Assembly: GCF_024160145.1 (NCBI RefSeq)
Contig: NZ_JAMYWQ010000030.1
Coordinates: 1 to 59,439, forward strand
DNA from: Serratia nevei
GTDB taxonomy: Bacteria; Pseudomonadota; Gammaproteobacteria; Enterobacterales; Enterobacteriaceae
Length of the DNA stretch: 59,439 nucleotides
Direction of reading: 5' to 3'
Part shown: positions 9,856-17,849 of the stretch, one piece after another
How the letters are laid out: every line of letters starts with the position of its first letter
Position numbering within the stretch: position 1 is the first letter of the stretch
The notes under the pieces: model-generated
Told to the model about the DNA's origin: nothing
Seen by the model: the letters and a program-made list of their open reading frames with translations, nothing else
Databases searched by the model: none
Made by a program: the position numbers and the translations under genes

Positions 9856-9893
9856 AAAACCGCCTTGCCGGGTGCGCCCGGCGGCGCGGTTTT
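9856..9893 (+). terminator. Partial terminator or attenuator between hpf and ptsN
   Basis: Outer arms AAAACCGC (9856-9863) and GCGGTTTT (9886-9893) enclose inner arms GCCGGG (9867-9872) and CCCGGC (9877-9882) around a TGCG loop. The 3' arm ends in TTTT, so it could attenuate transcription from rpoN-hpf into ptsN-rapZ-npr. Confidence 0.5.
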
Positions 9894-9906
9894 AAGTGAA
9901 GATGAA

Positions 9907-10368
9907 ATGAACAACGAATATATGCAATTAAGCTCGGTGTTAAACATCGAGTGCACCAAAAGCTCGGTACACTGCACCAGCAAGAAGCGGGCTTTGGAAA
10001 TTATCAGCGAACTGGCCGCCAAACAGCTCAATCTGCCTTCGCAGGTGGTGTTTGACGCGGTTCTCACCCGGGAGCGCATGGGCAGCACCGGTATCGGCAA
10101 CGGTATCGCCATTCCCCACGGCAAACTGGAAGAGGACACACTGCGGGCCGTTGGCGTGTTTATCCGTCTCGACCAACCCATCGCTTTCGACGCTATCGAC
10201 AACCAGCCGGTCGATCTGCTGTTCGCGCTGCTGGTGCCTGCCGATCAGTGCAAAACCCATTTGCATACCCTGTCGCTGGTCGCCAAACGCCTGGCCGACA
10301 AAACCGTCTGCCGCCGCCTGCGCGCCGCGCAGAGCGATGAAGAACTTTACCAAATCATCACCGAGTGA
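9907..10368 (+). CDS. ptsN: PtsN, nitrogen-regulatory EIIA (EIIA-Ntr)
   Basis: A 153-residue fructose-type EIIA protein, terminal phospho-acceptor of the nitrogen PTS (PtsP-Npr-PtsN) with regulatory targets such as potassium transport. The active His is H71 in GIGNGIAIPHGK. The start at 9907 (MNNEYMQLSS) is chosen by alignment with the E. coli N-terminus; upstream in-frame codons translate the hairpin region. It sits between hpf and rapZ as expected. Confidence 0.94.
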   Translation: MNNEYMQLSSVLNIECTKSSVHCTSKKRALEIISELAAKQLNLPSQVVFDAVLTRERMGSTGIGNGIAIPHGKLEEDTLRAVGVFIRLDQPIAFDAIDNQPVDLLFALLVPADQCKTHLHTLSLVAKRLADKTVCRRLRAAQSDEELYQIITE

Positions 10369-10497
10369 TGCCCGGCCGGCGTGACTTCCAGCCCAGATAA
10401 CGTTACTGTTTCTCGATGATGGATCCGGCTGTGGCCGGAATAACACAGTTTCCAACGGTGGCGATGAACGCCGCCGCGATGCCAGGGGAGTTGCCAC

Positions 10498-11352
10498 ATG
10501 GTGCTGATGATTGTCAGCGGCCGTTCCGGTTCCGGAAAATCCGTCGCCTTGCGGGCGCTGGAAGACATGGGTTTTTACTGCGTTGACAACCTGCCGGTGG
10601 TTCTGCTGCCGCAGCTCGCCAATACGCTGGCGGAGCGCAATATCTCCGCGGCGGTCAGCATCGACGTGCGCAACATGCCGGAATCGCCGGAAGTGTTCGA
10701 ATACGCGATGACTCAGCTGCCGGACAGCTTCTCGCCGCAGCTGCTGTTCCTCGACGCCGATCGCAACACGCTGATTCGCCGCTACAGCGACACCCGCCGC
10801 CTGCACCCGCTCTCCAGCAAAAACCTGTCGCTGGAAAGCGCCATCGACGAAGAGAGCGATCTGCTCGAACCGCTGCGTTCACGGGCTGACCTGATTATCG
10901 ACACCTCGGAAATGTCGGTACACGAACTGGCCGAAATGCTACGCACCCGCCTGCTGGGCAAGCGCGAGCGCGAACTGACCATGGTGTTCGAATCCTTCGG
11001 CTTCAAACACGGCATCCCGATCGACGCCGACTACGTATTCGACGTGCGCTTCCTGCCGAACCCGCACTGGGATCCGAAGCTGCGGCCGATGACCGGTCTG
11101 GACAAGCCGGTAGCGTCGTTCCTCGATCGTCATACCGAAGTGCACAACTTCATCTACCAGACCCGCAGCTACCTGGAACAATGGCTGCCGATGCTGGAAA
11201 CCAACAACCGCAGCTACCTGACGGTCGCCATCGGCTGTACCGGCGGTAAACACCGCTCGGTGTATGTGGCGGAGCAGCTGGCCGATTACTTCCGCTCGCG
11301 CGGCAAGAATGTGCAGTCGCGCCACCGCACGCTGGAAAAGCGTAAACAATGA
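10498..11352 (+). CDS. rapZ: RapZ, RNase adapter protein
   Basis: A 284-residue RNA-binding protein. In E. coli it guides RNase E to the GlmZ small RNA and so controls glucosamine-6-phosphate synthase. It has an N-terminal P-loop (GRSGSGKS, residues 8-15) and a C-terminal RNA-binding domain with the conserved [12 protein letters not shown] motif. Its TGA overlaps the npr ATG (ATGA). The start has GGGGAG upstream. Confidence 0.95.
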   Translation: MVLMIVSGRSGSGKSVALRALEDMGFYCVDNLPVVLLPQLANTLAERNISAAVSIDVRNMPESPEVFEYAMTQLPDSFSPQLLFLDADRNTLIRRYSDTRRLHPLSSKNLSLESAIDEESDLLEPLRSRADLIIDTSEMSVHELAEMLRTRLLGKRERELTMVFESFGFKHGIPIDADYVFDVRFLPNPHWDPKLRPMTGLDKPVASFLDRHTEVHNFIYQTRSYLEQWLPMLETNNRSYLTVAIGCTGGKHRSVYVAEQLADYFRSRGKNVQSRHRTLEKRKQ

Positions 11353-11621
11353 CGGTCAAACAGACGGTTGAAATCAAAAACAAGCTGGGCATGCACGCGC
11401 GCCCGGCGATGAAACTGTTCGAGCTGGTACAAAGCTTCGACGCCGAAGTGATGCTGCGCAACGAAAGCGGCACCGAGGCTGAAGCCAGCAGCGTTATCGC
11501 GCTGCTGATGCTGGACTCCGCCCAGGGCCGGCATATCGAAGTCGAGGCAACCGGCCCCGACGAAGTCAACGCGCTGGCGGCGGTGGTCGAGCTGTTCAAC
11601 TCCGGGTTTGATGAAGATTAG
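11349..11621 (+). CDS. npr: Npr, HPr-like phosphocarrier of the nitrogen PTS
   Basis: A 90-residue HPr-family protein (also called PtsO) that transfers phosphate from PtsP to PtsN. The phosphorylated His is H16 in LGMHARPA, and a Ser region ([11 protein letters not shown]) follows at the usual place. It overlaps rapZ by four bases and ends the rpoN-region operon; downstream lies a toxin-antitoxin module instead of further PTS genes. Confidence 0.95.
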   Translation: MTVKQTVEIKNKLGMHARPAMKLFELVQSFDAEVMLRNESGTEAEASSVIALLMLDSAQGRHIEVEATGPDEVNALAAVVELFNSGFDED

Positions 11622-11861
11622 CCGCTGAAGCCCTCTCGTGAATGCGTCGTACCGGCGCGTTCGTTCCCTTTGCTTCTTCTCCCTGACACAACCTCCCGCT
11701 TTTCACTTTGCGTACCCGCTTCCAAAATCAGCAGTAACTGCCTGTAAATGCGAGGTATGGATTTACCCGCACGGCGCTAACCGCAATAGTGTGCAACGAC
11801 AAAAACGGGCTGCAACCGGGTATTTCCCTCTCACTGCGAGCGAGGATGATAAGTTTACAAT

Positions 11862-11896
11862 TTGTGAACACCTAAGGCAGCCGCTATAATGTTCAC
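11862..11896 (+). promoter_or_regulatory. Promoter and likely autoregulatory operator of higBA
   Basis: TTGTGA (11862-11867) and a consensus TATAAT (11885-11890) are 17 bases apart. The inverted repeat GTGAACA (11864-11870) / TGTTCAC (11890-11896) brackets the promoter, one arm on each hexamer, a layout suited to repression by the antitoxin HigA. The higB start is at 11918. The rest of the 296-base npr-higB gap holds no recognisable gene. Confidence 0.6.
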
Positions 11897-11917
11897 CAGG
11901 CAGGAATCGAGGGAACG

Positions 11918-12229
11918 ATGCATATCATTTCCAGGGAACCGTTCAATAACGCAACGAAGCAATACCCTAATGAAGCCGCTGCTCTCGAGGCCATTTATAA
12001 AACGTTGCGACGCGGCGAGTTCCGCACGCCGGACGAGTTAAAAGCGCTTTTTCCTTCGCTCGATCGTATGAAATACAAAGAGAAATGGTGGGTCATTGAC
12101 GTAGGCGGCAACCACCTGCGAATTTTGTTCTTTGCCAGCTTTGAGACACAGAAAGTATTCATAAAGCACATTGTTAGCCACGCCGAGTACGACAAGCTGA
12201 TGCAGCACTATCGAAGGAGTTCATCATGA
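11918..12229 (+). CDS. higB: HigB toxin, RelE-like mRNA interferase
   Basis: A 103-residue HigB-toxin-family protein. Homologues cleave mRNA on the ribosome. It resembles E. coli HigB (YgjN) through an early MHII start, a central FPSLDRMKYKEKWWVIDVGGNHLRI-type core and the C-terminal region HIVSHAEYD. Toxin-first order and ATGA overlap with the antitoxin are typical of higBA. It has its own promoter and is therefore probably an insertion after the npr operon rather than part of it. Confidence 0.88.
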   Translation: MHIISREPFNNATKQYPNEAAALEAIYKTLRRGEFRTPDELKALFPSLDRMKYKEKWWVIDVGGNHLRILFFASFETQKVFIKHIVSHAEYDKLMQHYRRSSS

Positions 12230-12648
12230 TTACAGATGCCATTAAGGCCGCCGATGCGCTGCTGCGCGCCGTGCCCTTGTTGCAGGGCAACGGCTCTCAG
12301 CAAGACTACCGGGAAGCGCTCGAATTGGTGGAATATCTGCTGGAAAACGATGAACACCATCCGCTGATTGACATGCTGGCAAAAAAGATCGCCGAATATG
12401 AAGATAACAGCGCCGAGTTTACCGCATTCAACCAGCGTATCGCCCAACTCCCGCAGGGGGTGGCCGCGCTTCGCGTATTGATGGAACAGCGCCAACTCAG
12501 CCAAAGTGATTTTGAACATGAGATCGGCAAAAAGTCGTTGGTCAACCAAATCCTGAGCGGCAAAAGATCGCTGACCATTCCGCACATTATGGCGCTGGCC
12601 AAACGCTTCAATCTGCCCCCGGCCCTCTTTCTGCCGGAAGCAGATTAG
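12226..12648 (+). CDS. higA: HigA antitoxin, HTH-domain protein
   Basis: A 140-residue antitoxin. The N-terminal part (about 1-75) is acidic and probably neutralises HigB. The C-terminal XRE-type helix-turn-helix (about 85-135; SQSDFEHEIGKKSLVNQILSGKR) should bind the inverted repeat around 11864-11896. It overlaps the toxin by four bases and resembles E. coli HigA (YgjM). Its stop is four bases from the convergent PRD regulator stop. Confidence 0.88.
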   Translation: MITDAIKAADALLRAVPLLQGNGSQQDYREALELVEYLLENDEHHPLIDMLAKKIAEYEDNSAEFTAFNQRIAQLPQGVAALRVLMEQRQLSQSDFEHEIGKKSLVNQILSGKRSLTIPHIMALAKRFNLPPALFLPEAD

Positions 12649-12652
12649 CCCC

Positions 12653-14569
12653 TTAACTCCGGCTCAGGCAGTCCAACGCCACCGCTTTAAAACTGTCGAA
12701 GCTGTCGCTGCCCAACAGGCGGCTCATTGAGCGTTCACGCACGAAGGTGACGAACAGCTCGTAGATCGCCATCGCCTCTTCATAGTCGCTCTTGCTGATC
12801 GCCAGCAGGAAAATCACGTGCGCGACCTCGCCTTCGCCCCAGGCGACGCCCTGCGGCGCCAGCAGCGTCACCACCACGGTCTTTTTGGCCAGCAGCCCCA
12901 GCGAGTGCGGCAGCGCGATGCCTTCGCCCAGCAGCGTGGAGACGATCGCCTCGCGTTCGACCAGCGACGGATAAAAGTCCGCGCCGACATACCCCTCTCG
13001 CTCCAGCTGGCCGCACACCCGGCTGAACAGCTCCGCCTGCGTCAGCGGCTCGTTGAGCACCATGAAATGTTCGGCATCGAAGAACTTCTCCAGCATGTAC
13101 GGTCGGGTGCGATCCACCAGCACCAGCTTGCCCAGTTGCTCCAGCTGATAATCGGTCGGGAACGGCGACATCACCACCACCGGCTTGTTCTTTTCACCGA
13201 TGCGGGCGTTGGAAATCACGAAGTCTTCGTCGATATGCGCAAGCATCTCGTAATCGCGCAGCGAGACGATGCGCGTCATCACCAGCTGTGGATACTTGCG
13301 CGCAATCTGCGCCTGGATCATGCGCACCGTCGAGTTGCCGGTATCGCACACCAGCATCACCTGCGGGTGGCGTTCATAACCGATGTTGTAATGCCGCTCC
13401 AGCCCTACGCCGATGTGCAGCACCAGATAGCCGATCTCGTTCTCACTCAGGGTATAGGGGGTGTACTTGCCCCAACTGGAGACTGCCGCCAGCGTCACGT
13501 CGTAAGCCATCGGATAGTGCTGCTTGATGTTGGCCAACAGCGGATTGGGGATATTGATCTGGTATTTCACCCGCGTAATCATGGTTTTGATATGGGTGAG
13601 CAGATCGGCCCGCAGCTGCTCGTCGCCCTGCAGGTTGTAGTTATAGTGCGCGTTGATGTAGGACAGGATGTAGTCCACCAGCGCTTCTTCGTCGTCGGCG
13701 TTGATTTCGGTCGGCTGTACCTCCTGCACGCGCCGTGCGGCGATGTTGACCCGCAGATAGGCCTCTTCGGCCATCGAGATCTCTTTGCCGGAGGCCGAGC
13801 GCAGCTCCGCCGCCAGGCGGGTCGACACCTGGCGCACCGCCTCGTCGCCGTCCTCCACCTCGAAGTCCGGCAGCGGATAGCCGTCGTTGATGCGCCGCAG
13901 CGCCACCGCGCAGTAGAAGATCAGGTACTGCTCGCCCTCGTCGGTCAGGCGAATGGCATAGTGCGACAACAGCGGGTGCAGCACCCCGGCGAACGCCGCC
14001 ACCTGCGGCTGCAGCAGGATCTCGTTGTTGAGCAGCGGGTTCTCGGCATCGGCCAGTTGCAGCTGGAACAGCAGGTCGGTCAGGCAGGCGCGGATCGCCA
14101 TCTCGGCGCCGAACAGCTTCATGCCGTAGCGCGGCTTGGTTTCGATCGTCAATTGATAGTGCGCCAGACGCTCTCTCACCTCAGCCATGTCGTTTTGCAA
14201 CGTACCGCGGCTGACGAACCACTCGTCGGCCAAATCTTCCAGTTTGAGGGAGAAGGCTGAGGTCAAAAAACGCACCAGCAGATAATGCACCCGCTCCTGC
14301 GCGCTGCGCGGGGTGGCGTGCTTGCGCCGCTCCTGATGCTGCAGGGCGCTGAACAGCGCGGCGTTATCGACCTGCAGGCGATAACCGGCCCCGCGGTTAT
14401 GCACGAAACGCGCGCCGTATTTGTCCAGAATCTCGTTCAGCGCGGTGATGTCCGCCCGCACCGTGCGGGTGGACACGGCGAAACGCTTCGCCAGCTCATC
14501 CTGCGGCAACGTTTCGGTTTGCAAAGCATCGAACAAGTAAGCCAAACGCGGGTAAGGAAATCGCACCAT
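12653..14569 (-). CDS. PRD-containing transcriptional regulator with EIIB- and EIIA-like domains
   Basis: A 638-residue MtlR/LevR-like PTS-controlled regulator. Visible layout: two N-terminal DNA-binding helix-turn-helix segments (about 15-65, with SVSTRTV-type residues, and 95-150), PRD1 (about 190-290), PRD2 (about 300-395, His at 326 and 385), an EIIB-like segment with C408 in VMLVCDTGNSTV, and a fructose-type EIIA domain (about 510-635) with H555 in GEGIALPHS. The active-site His and Cys are intact, so it can receive phosphate. It lies at the 3' end of the amino-sugar-acid cassette and most likely controls it. The start at 14569 is chosen over one 16 codons upstream in a hairpin region. 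Since the DNA-binding part is HTH, it is more likely a DNA-binding activator than an RNA antiterminator. Confidence 0.85.
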   Translation of the reverse strand: MVRFPYPRLAYLFDALQTETLPQDELAKRFAVSTRTVRADITALNEILDKYGARFVHNRGAGYRLQVDNAALFSALQHQERRKHATPRSAQERVHYLLVRFLTSAFSLKLEDLADEWFVSRGTLQNDMAEVRERLAHYQLTIETKPRYGMKLFGAEMAIRACLTDLLFQLQLADAENPLLNNEILLQPQVAAFAGVLHPLLSHYAIRLTDEGEQYLIFYCAVALRRINDGYPLPDFEVEDGDEAVRQVSTRLAAELRSASGKEISMAEEAYLRVNIAARRVQEVQPTEINADDEEALVDYILSYINAHYNYNLQGDEQLRADLLTHIKTMITRVKYQINIPNPLLANIKQHYPMAYDVTLAAVSSWGKYTPYTLSENEIGYLVLHIGVGLERHYNIGYERHPQVMLVCDTGNSTVRMIQAQIARKYPQLVMTRIVSLRDYEMLAHIDEDFVISNARIGEKNKPVVVMSPFPTDYQLEQLGKLVLVDRTRPYMLEKFFDAEHFMVLNEPLTQAELFSRVCGQLEREGYVGADFYPSLVEREAIVSTLLGEGIALPHSLGLLAKKTVVVTLLAPQGVAWGEGEVAHVIFLLAISKSDYEEAMAIYELFVTFVRERSMSRLLGSDSFDSFKAVALDCLSRS

Positions 14570-14591
14570 TCTGTGTCCGTCAATCAGGTAA

Positions 14592-14613
14592 CCCGCCCGG
14601 TGAACCGGGCGGG
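14592..14613 (-). terminator. Strong hairpin between lactonase and PRD-regulator genes
   Basis: CCCGCCCGG (14592-14600) and CCGGGCGGG (14605-14613) pair perfectly around a four-base loop, eight bases after the lactonase stop. On the minus strand it is followed by TTACC, without a real T run. It may lower read-through from the catabolic operon into the regulator gene, or stabilise the upstream mRNA. Confidence 0.5.
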
Positions 14614-14620
14614 CCACGGG

Positions 14621-15835
14621 TTACTTCGGCGGCGGCAGGAACGCCATTTGCGAGGGGCTGCCGATCGGCAGATAGCCGCCCACAAAGCTGAGTTTGCCGT
14701 CCGTCGCGTTTACGCTGAAGCGGGTGACGTTATCGCTGCGCTGGTTCAACGCATACAGATAGCGGCCATCCGGGCTCAGCGCCAGCGAACGCGGGTAATC
14801 GCCACGCGTCCAGGTTTCCGCCACCGGCCTCAACTCACCGCCGGCGCCCACGCTGAACTGGGCAATGCTGTTATGCAGCCGGTTGGCGACGTACAGCGTG
14901 TCGCCGTTCTTGCTGAGCGCCAGCCCCGAAGCGAAGCTGGTGCCCTGATAGTCGGCGGGCAGCGCGGAAACCGCATGCAGTTGTTTCAGAGTACCTTTTT
15001 GGCGATCAAAACGGTAGCTGGTCAACGTCGAGGCCTCTTCGTTCACCAGCAGCACGGTTTCGCCGTCCGGATGAAACACAAAGTGGCGCGGACCCGCGCC
15101 GGCGGACGAGGCGGCGATCCACGGCGGATCGTTCGGCGTCAGCCCGCCGCTCGCAGCGTCAAAGCGCCATTGGTAGATGCGATCCAACCCCAGATCGGTG
15201 GAGAACACGAACTTGCCGCTCGGATCGCTGGCGATCATATGGGCGTGCGGGCCGTTATGGTCGCTGACGGCGAAGCTGCCGTTCACCGCCGCCGCCGGTT
15301 TGGCCGCGCCCGCCGGGCCCTGCTGTTGCTGCACCGAGCTGGCGGCACCCAGGCTACCGTCCGCTTCAATGGGGAACACCGCCACGCTGCCGCTGACGTA
15401 GTTGGCCACCAGCAGATGCCGCCCGTCCGGCGTCGATGAGAGATACACCGGCCCCGCTCCCTGCGAATCCACCTGGTTGAGCTGCGTCAGGCCACCGTCG
15501 GCCGGATTGACCCGGTAAGCGGTGATGCCGCCGTGTTTGCCGCCGTTGAAATCGGCCACTTCGCTGGCGACGTACAGCGTCTTGCCATCAGCGGCCAACG
15601 TCAGCTGCGCCGGATTCGGCACTTTGCTGACCAGCGTAGCGTGGCTCAGCGCACCGCTGGCCGGATCGACCTGCACCCGGTAAACGCCTTCGCCATTGGG
15701 ATTGTAGGTGCCGATATAGGCGAAATGAGATGACGTGGAATTCATTGCATCCTCAGCATGCAGCGCCGGGCCGGTCACGGCCAGCAGCGCCAGGAACAAC
15801 GCGGTGCGTCGGGTTGGAGCCTGCCAGTTTCGCAT
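14621..15835 (-). CDS. Exported lactonase-family (YbhE/Pgl-like) beta-propeller protein
   Basis: A 404-residue protein with a cleavable signal (1-27, cleavage after ALHA; a twin Arg at 9-10 leaves Tat export possible) followed by a seven-bladed propeller of the 6-phosphogluconolactonase/muconate cycloisomerase-like family. Repeating blades are visible as [45 protein letters not shown] and DGRYLYALN. The RBS GAGGA lies five bases before the start. Unlike cytosolic E. coli Pgl it should act in the periplasm. It follows the aldolase gene after a palindromic repeat and may open a lactone form of the substrate before uptake; that role is inferred. Confidence 0.8.
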   Translation of the reverse strand: MRNWQAPTRRTALFLALLAVTGPALHAEDAMNSTSSHFAYIGTYNPNGEGVYRVQVDPASGALSHATLVSKVPNPAQLTLAADGKTLYVASEVADFNGGKHGGITAYRVNPADGGLTQLNQVDSQGAGPVYLSSTPDGRHLLVANYVSGSVAVFPIEADGSLGAASSVQQQQGPAGAAKPAAAVNGSFAVSDHNGPHAHMIASDPSGKFVFSTDLGLDRIYQWRFDAASGGLTPNDPPWIAASSAGAGPRHFVFHPDGETVLLVNEEASTLTSYRFDRQKGTLKQLHAVSALPADYQGTSFASGLALSKNGDTLYVANRLHNSIAQFSVGAGGELRPVAETWTRGDYPRSLALSPDGRYLYALNQRSDNVTRFSVNATDGKLSFVGGYLPIGSPSQMAFLPPPK

Positions 15836-15846
15836 AGTAATCCTCA

Positions 15847-15976
15847 GTATATATCCGTCATCTTTCAAGCCGCAGCGTTGTTGGCTGCCCGCACTCACCC
15901 CAGTCACTTACTTAAGTAAGCTCCTGGGGCTCCTGCGCTTGCCGCCGGGAAGCAACTCCAATTATTTAGGGCATAC
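15847..15976. repeat. Enterobacterial-type intergenic palindromic repeat
   Basis: A roughly 130-base element fills the gap between aldolase and lactonase genes. Its core is a dyad at 15898-15929: CCCCAG, then CTTACTTAAGTAAG, then CTGGGG, symmetric about 15913/15914. The flanks (CTTTCAAGCCGCAGCG at left; GCTTGCCGCC and AATTATTTAGGGC at right) resemble a repeat I recall from Serratia and Yersinia intergenic regions. It probably forms a long RNA hairpin. Confidence 0.6.
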
Positions 15977-15993
15977 CTCATCCCATTGCGCGT

Positions 15994-16734
15994 TCAGCCC
16001 ACCAGCTTTTTGGTCATCGCCAGCAGGGTTTTCACGTCCTGCGGACGCGTGTCGCCGCTGGCGGCGTCGATGATCGAGCTGTAGATATGCGGGATCACGC
16101 GTTTCACGCCGGCCGCCAGCGCGATCTCGACGATCGGCTCGTAGTTCTCCAGATCGATGCCGCCGGTCGGCTCCAGCATAAAGTCATGCTCGGCGCAGGC
16201 CTTGGCTACGTACTGGTACTCGTCCTTGCACTTCAGGCCACCCATCGGGAAATACTTGATCGAGCTGCCGCCCATGTCCTTCAGCAAAGCGATGGCGGTT
16301 TCCACCGGCACGATGCCGTCAGGCGCTGCGGCACTCAAGGGGCCGGTAGAGATCTTCACCCAGCCGACGCGGCCGGTCGGCGACACCAGGCCGTTGACCA
16401 CGCTGTCGTTCTGGCCCAGCAGCGCGCGGCTGGCGCCGACGCCGGTAAACACCTGGTTAACGTGCTGCGGCTGCACCTGCTGAGCGATCAGGCTGACCAT
16501 CGCCGACTGTTTCGGATCGCCGGCACCCAGGCCGACCGAGAGCGCGTTTTCAATCAGGCGCGCATAGCGCAGCATGTCGGTCACCGCGCTGTCGACGTCC
16601 GGGTAGTTCTTGGAGAGCACGCCCACCAGCACATGGCCTTCCGCCGCGGCGTAGATGTCCTGCGCGTTGGCTTTGGAGCCGGCCAGCACGTTCAGGCAGA
16701 CGCGGTCGCGATAGTAGTTAGGCTGCAGCTTCAT
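15994..16734 (-). CDS. KDGP aldolase family protein (DgaF-like, EF_0839 type)
   Basis: A 246-residue TIM-barrel protein of the family that splits 2-keto-3-deoxy-6-phosphogluconate to pyruvate and glyceraldehyde 3-phosphate. The likely Schiff-base Lys is K160 in SSIKYFPMGGLK, followed by EPTGGIDLENY, a phosphate-binding loop. It is longer than classical Eda (about 213) and fits the EF_0839 family recalled from TIGR03581. Its ATG overlaps the end of the ammonia-lyase gene (ATGA). Neighbouring DgaE would supply the 2-keto-3-deoxy acid phosphate. Confidence 0.87.
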   Translation of the reverse strand: MKLQPNYYRDRVCLNVLAGSKANAQDIYAAAEGHVLVGVLSKNYPDVDSAVTDMLRYARLIENALSVGLGAGDPKQSAMVSLIAQQVQPQHVNQVFTGVGASRALLGQNDSVVNGLVSPTGRVGWVKISTGPLSAAAPDGIVPVETAIALLKDMGGSSIKYFPMGGLKCKDEYQYVAKACAEHDFMLEPTGGIDLENYEPIVEIALAAGVKRVIPHIYSSIIDAASGDTRPQDVKTLLAMTKKLVG

Positions 16735-17849
16735 GCTTGTTTCTCCGTAAACAGGTTTTTGATACAGCTAAAGACGGTCATCAGCTGTTGCTCGTCGACG
16801 CTGCGCACGTCGACCTCAATCTTGCCCTCGTTGGCCTTGTAGCCGCGGAAGTAGATGGCAATATCGCCGGTTTTCAGCGCCTGGACGATGTCATAGGTCG
16901 ACCGCCCCAGCACCGCCTCGTCGAAGGCGATCTCGGCGCGGGCGATATCGCGGCCGGCGCTGTCCCAGACGGTCTTGGCGCTGACGCCGGTCAGGGTATT
17001 GAGGCTGTCGAGGAACGGCGTCATCCGCGCCACCATCTGTTGTCCGGTAGTTTTCTCAAGCCGCAGATAGCTTTCAATCGCCTGCGTCAGGCCGAGGATG
17101 CCCTCTTTGCCGACCTTCATCGCCCGGCCAATGCCGCCGGATTGCAGCTTCACCCACTCGACGTACTGTTTTTTGCCGATCACGAGACCGCTGGTCGGCC
17201 CCTCGATGGCTTTGGCACCGCTGTAGATCACCAGATCGGCCCCCATCTGGTAGTAACACATCAGATCTTCTTCCGCCGCAGCGTCGACGATCAGCGGCAG
17301 GTTATGCTTGCGCGCCACTACCGCCGCCTGTTCGACGGACAAAATGCTTTTCTGCACGCAGTGGTGCGATTTGACGTACAGGATCGCCGCCGTCTGCGGC
17401 GTGATGCAGGCTTCAATCTGCTCCGGCGAACATTCGTTGGCGTAGCCCGCCTCCACCACCTTGCCGCCGCCCAGCGCCACCATGGTGTCCACCGGCGCGC
17501 CGAAGTTGACGTTGTGACCGCGCGGCAACACGATCTCGCGCGGCACGGCGATCGGCGCCGAGTGCAGGTTCACCAGCAGATTGGCGTTATCTTTGACGAT
17601 CGCTGCCGCCACCGACTGGGCGATGCCCGCCGAGGCGCAGGAAACGATCACCGCGTCCTCCACGTTGAGCAGGTCGGCGATGTAGGCGCCGGTCTTGTTG
17701 ACCAGATCCTTGATTTCGAAATAGTGATTCAGGCCGTAGTCAACGGCGTCGATCACGTCCTGGCGCGGCGTGGAAACGCCGAGAATGGTCATGCGGCCGG
17801 AGGTGTTGATCACCTGCTTCAAACCGTATTTTTCATAAATCGAAGACAT
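16731..17849 (-). CDS. DgaE-family PLP-dependent ammonia lyase (SelA-like)
   Basis: A 372-residue fold-type I PLP enzyme related to SelA (EF_0838 type). The family member DgaE converts D-glucosaminate 6-phosphate to 2-keto-3-deoxygluconate 6-phosphate plus ammonia. The PLP Lys is expected at K213 in IYSGAKAIEGP, with the PLP-pocket Asp in LIVDAAAEED. It overlaps the aldolase (4 bases) and the amidohydrolase (17 bases). The actual substrate here is unproven, but the lyase-aldolase pair strongly points to a 2-amino-2-deoxy-aldonate phosphate. Confidence 0.87.
   Translation of the reverse strand: MSSIYEKYGLKQVINTSGRMTILGVSTPRQDVIDAVDYGLNHYFEIKDLVNKTGAYIADLLNVEDAVIVSCASAGIAQSVAAAIVKDNANLLVNLHSAPIAVPREIVLPRGHNVNFGAPVDTMVALGGGKVVEAGYANECSPEQIEACITPQTAAILYVKSHHCVQKSILSVEQAAVVARKHNLPLIVDAAAEEDLMCYYQMGADLVIYSGAKAIEGPTSGLVIGKKQYVEWVKLQSGGIGRAMKVGKEGILGLTQAIESYLRLEKTTGQQMVARMTPFLDSLNTLTGVSAKTVWDSAGRDIARAEIAFDEAVLGRSTYDIVQALKTGDIAIYFRGYKANEGKIEVDVRSVDEQQLMTVFSCIKNLFTEKQA

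Noticed and set aside
11638-11889. 83-codon plus-strand frame after npr
   Set aside because: No homology, atypical composition, and it runs through the higBA promoter.
12818-14260. 480-codon open frame on the plus strand opposite the PRD regulator
   Set aside because: The translation is a low-complexity His/Gln/Arg-rich shadow of a well-supported gene.
12653-14569. Annotation as a BglG-type RNA antiterminator
   Set aside because: The N-terminus has helix-turn-helix segments rather than a CAT RNA-binding domain, and no RNA antiterminator target was seen upstream of the operon.
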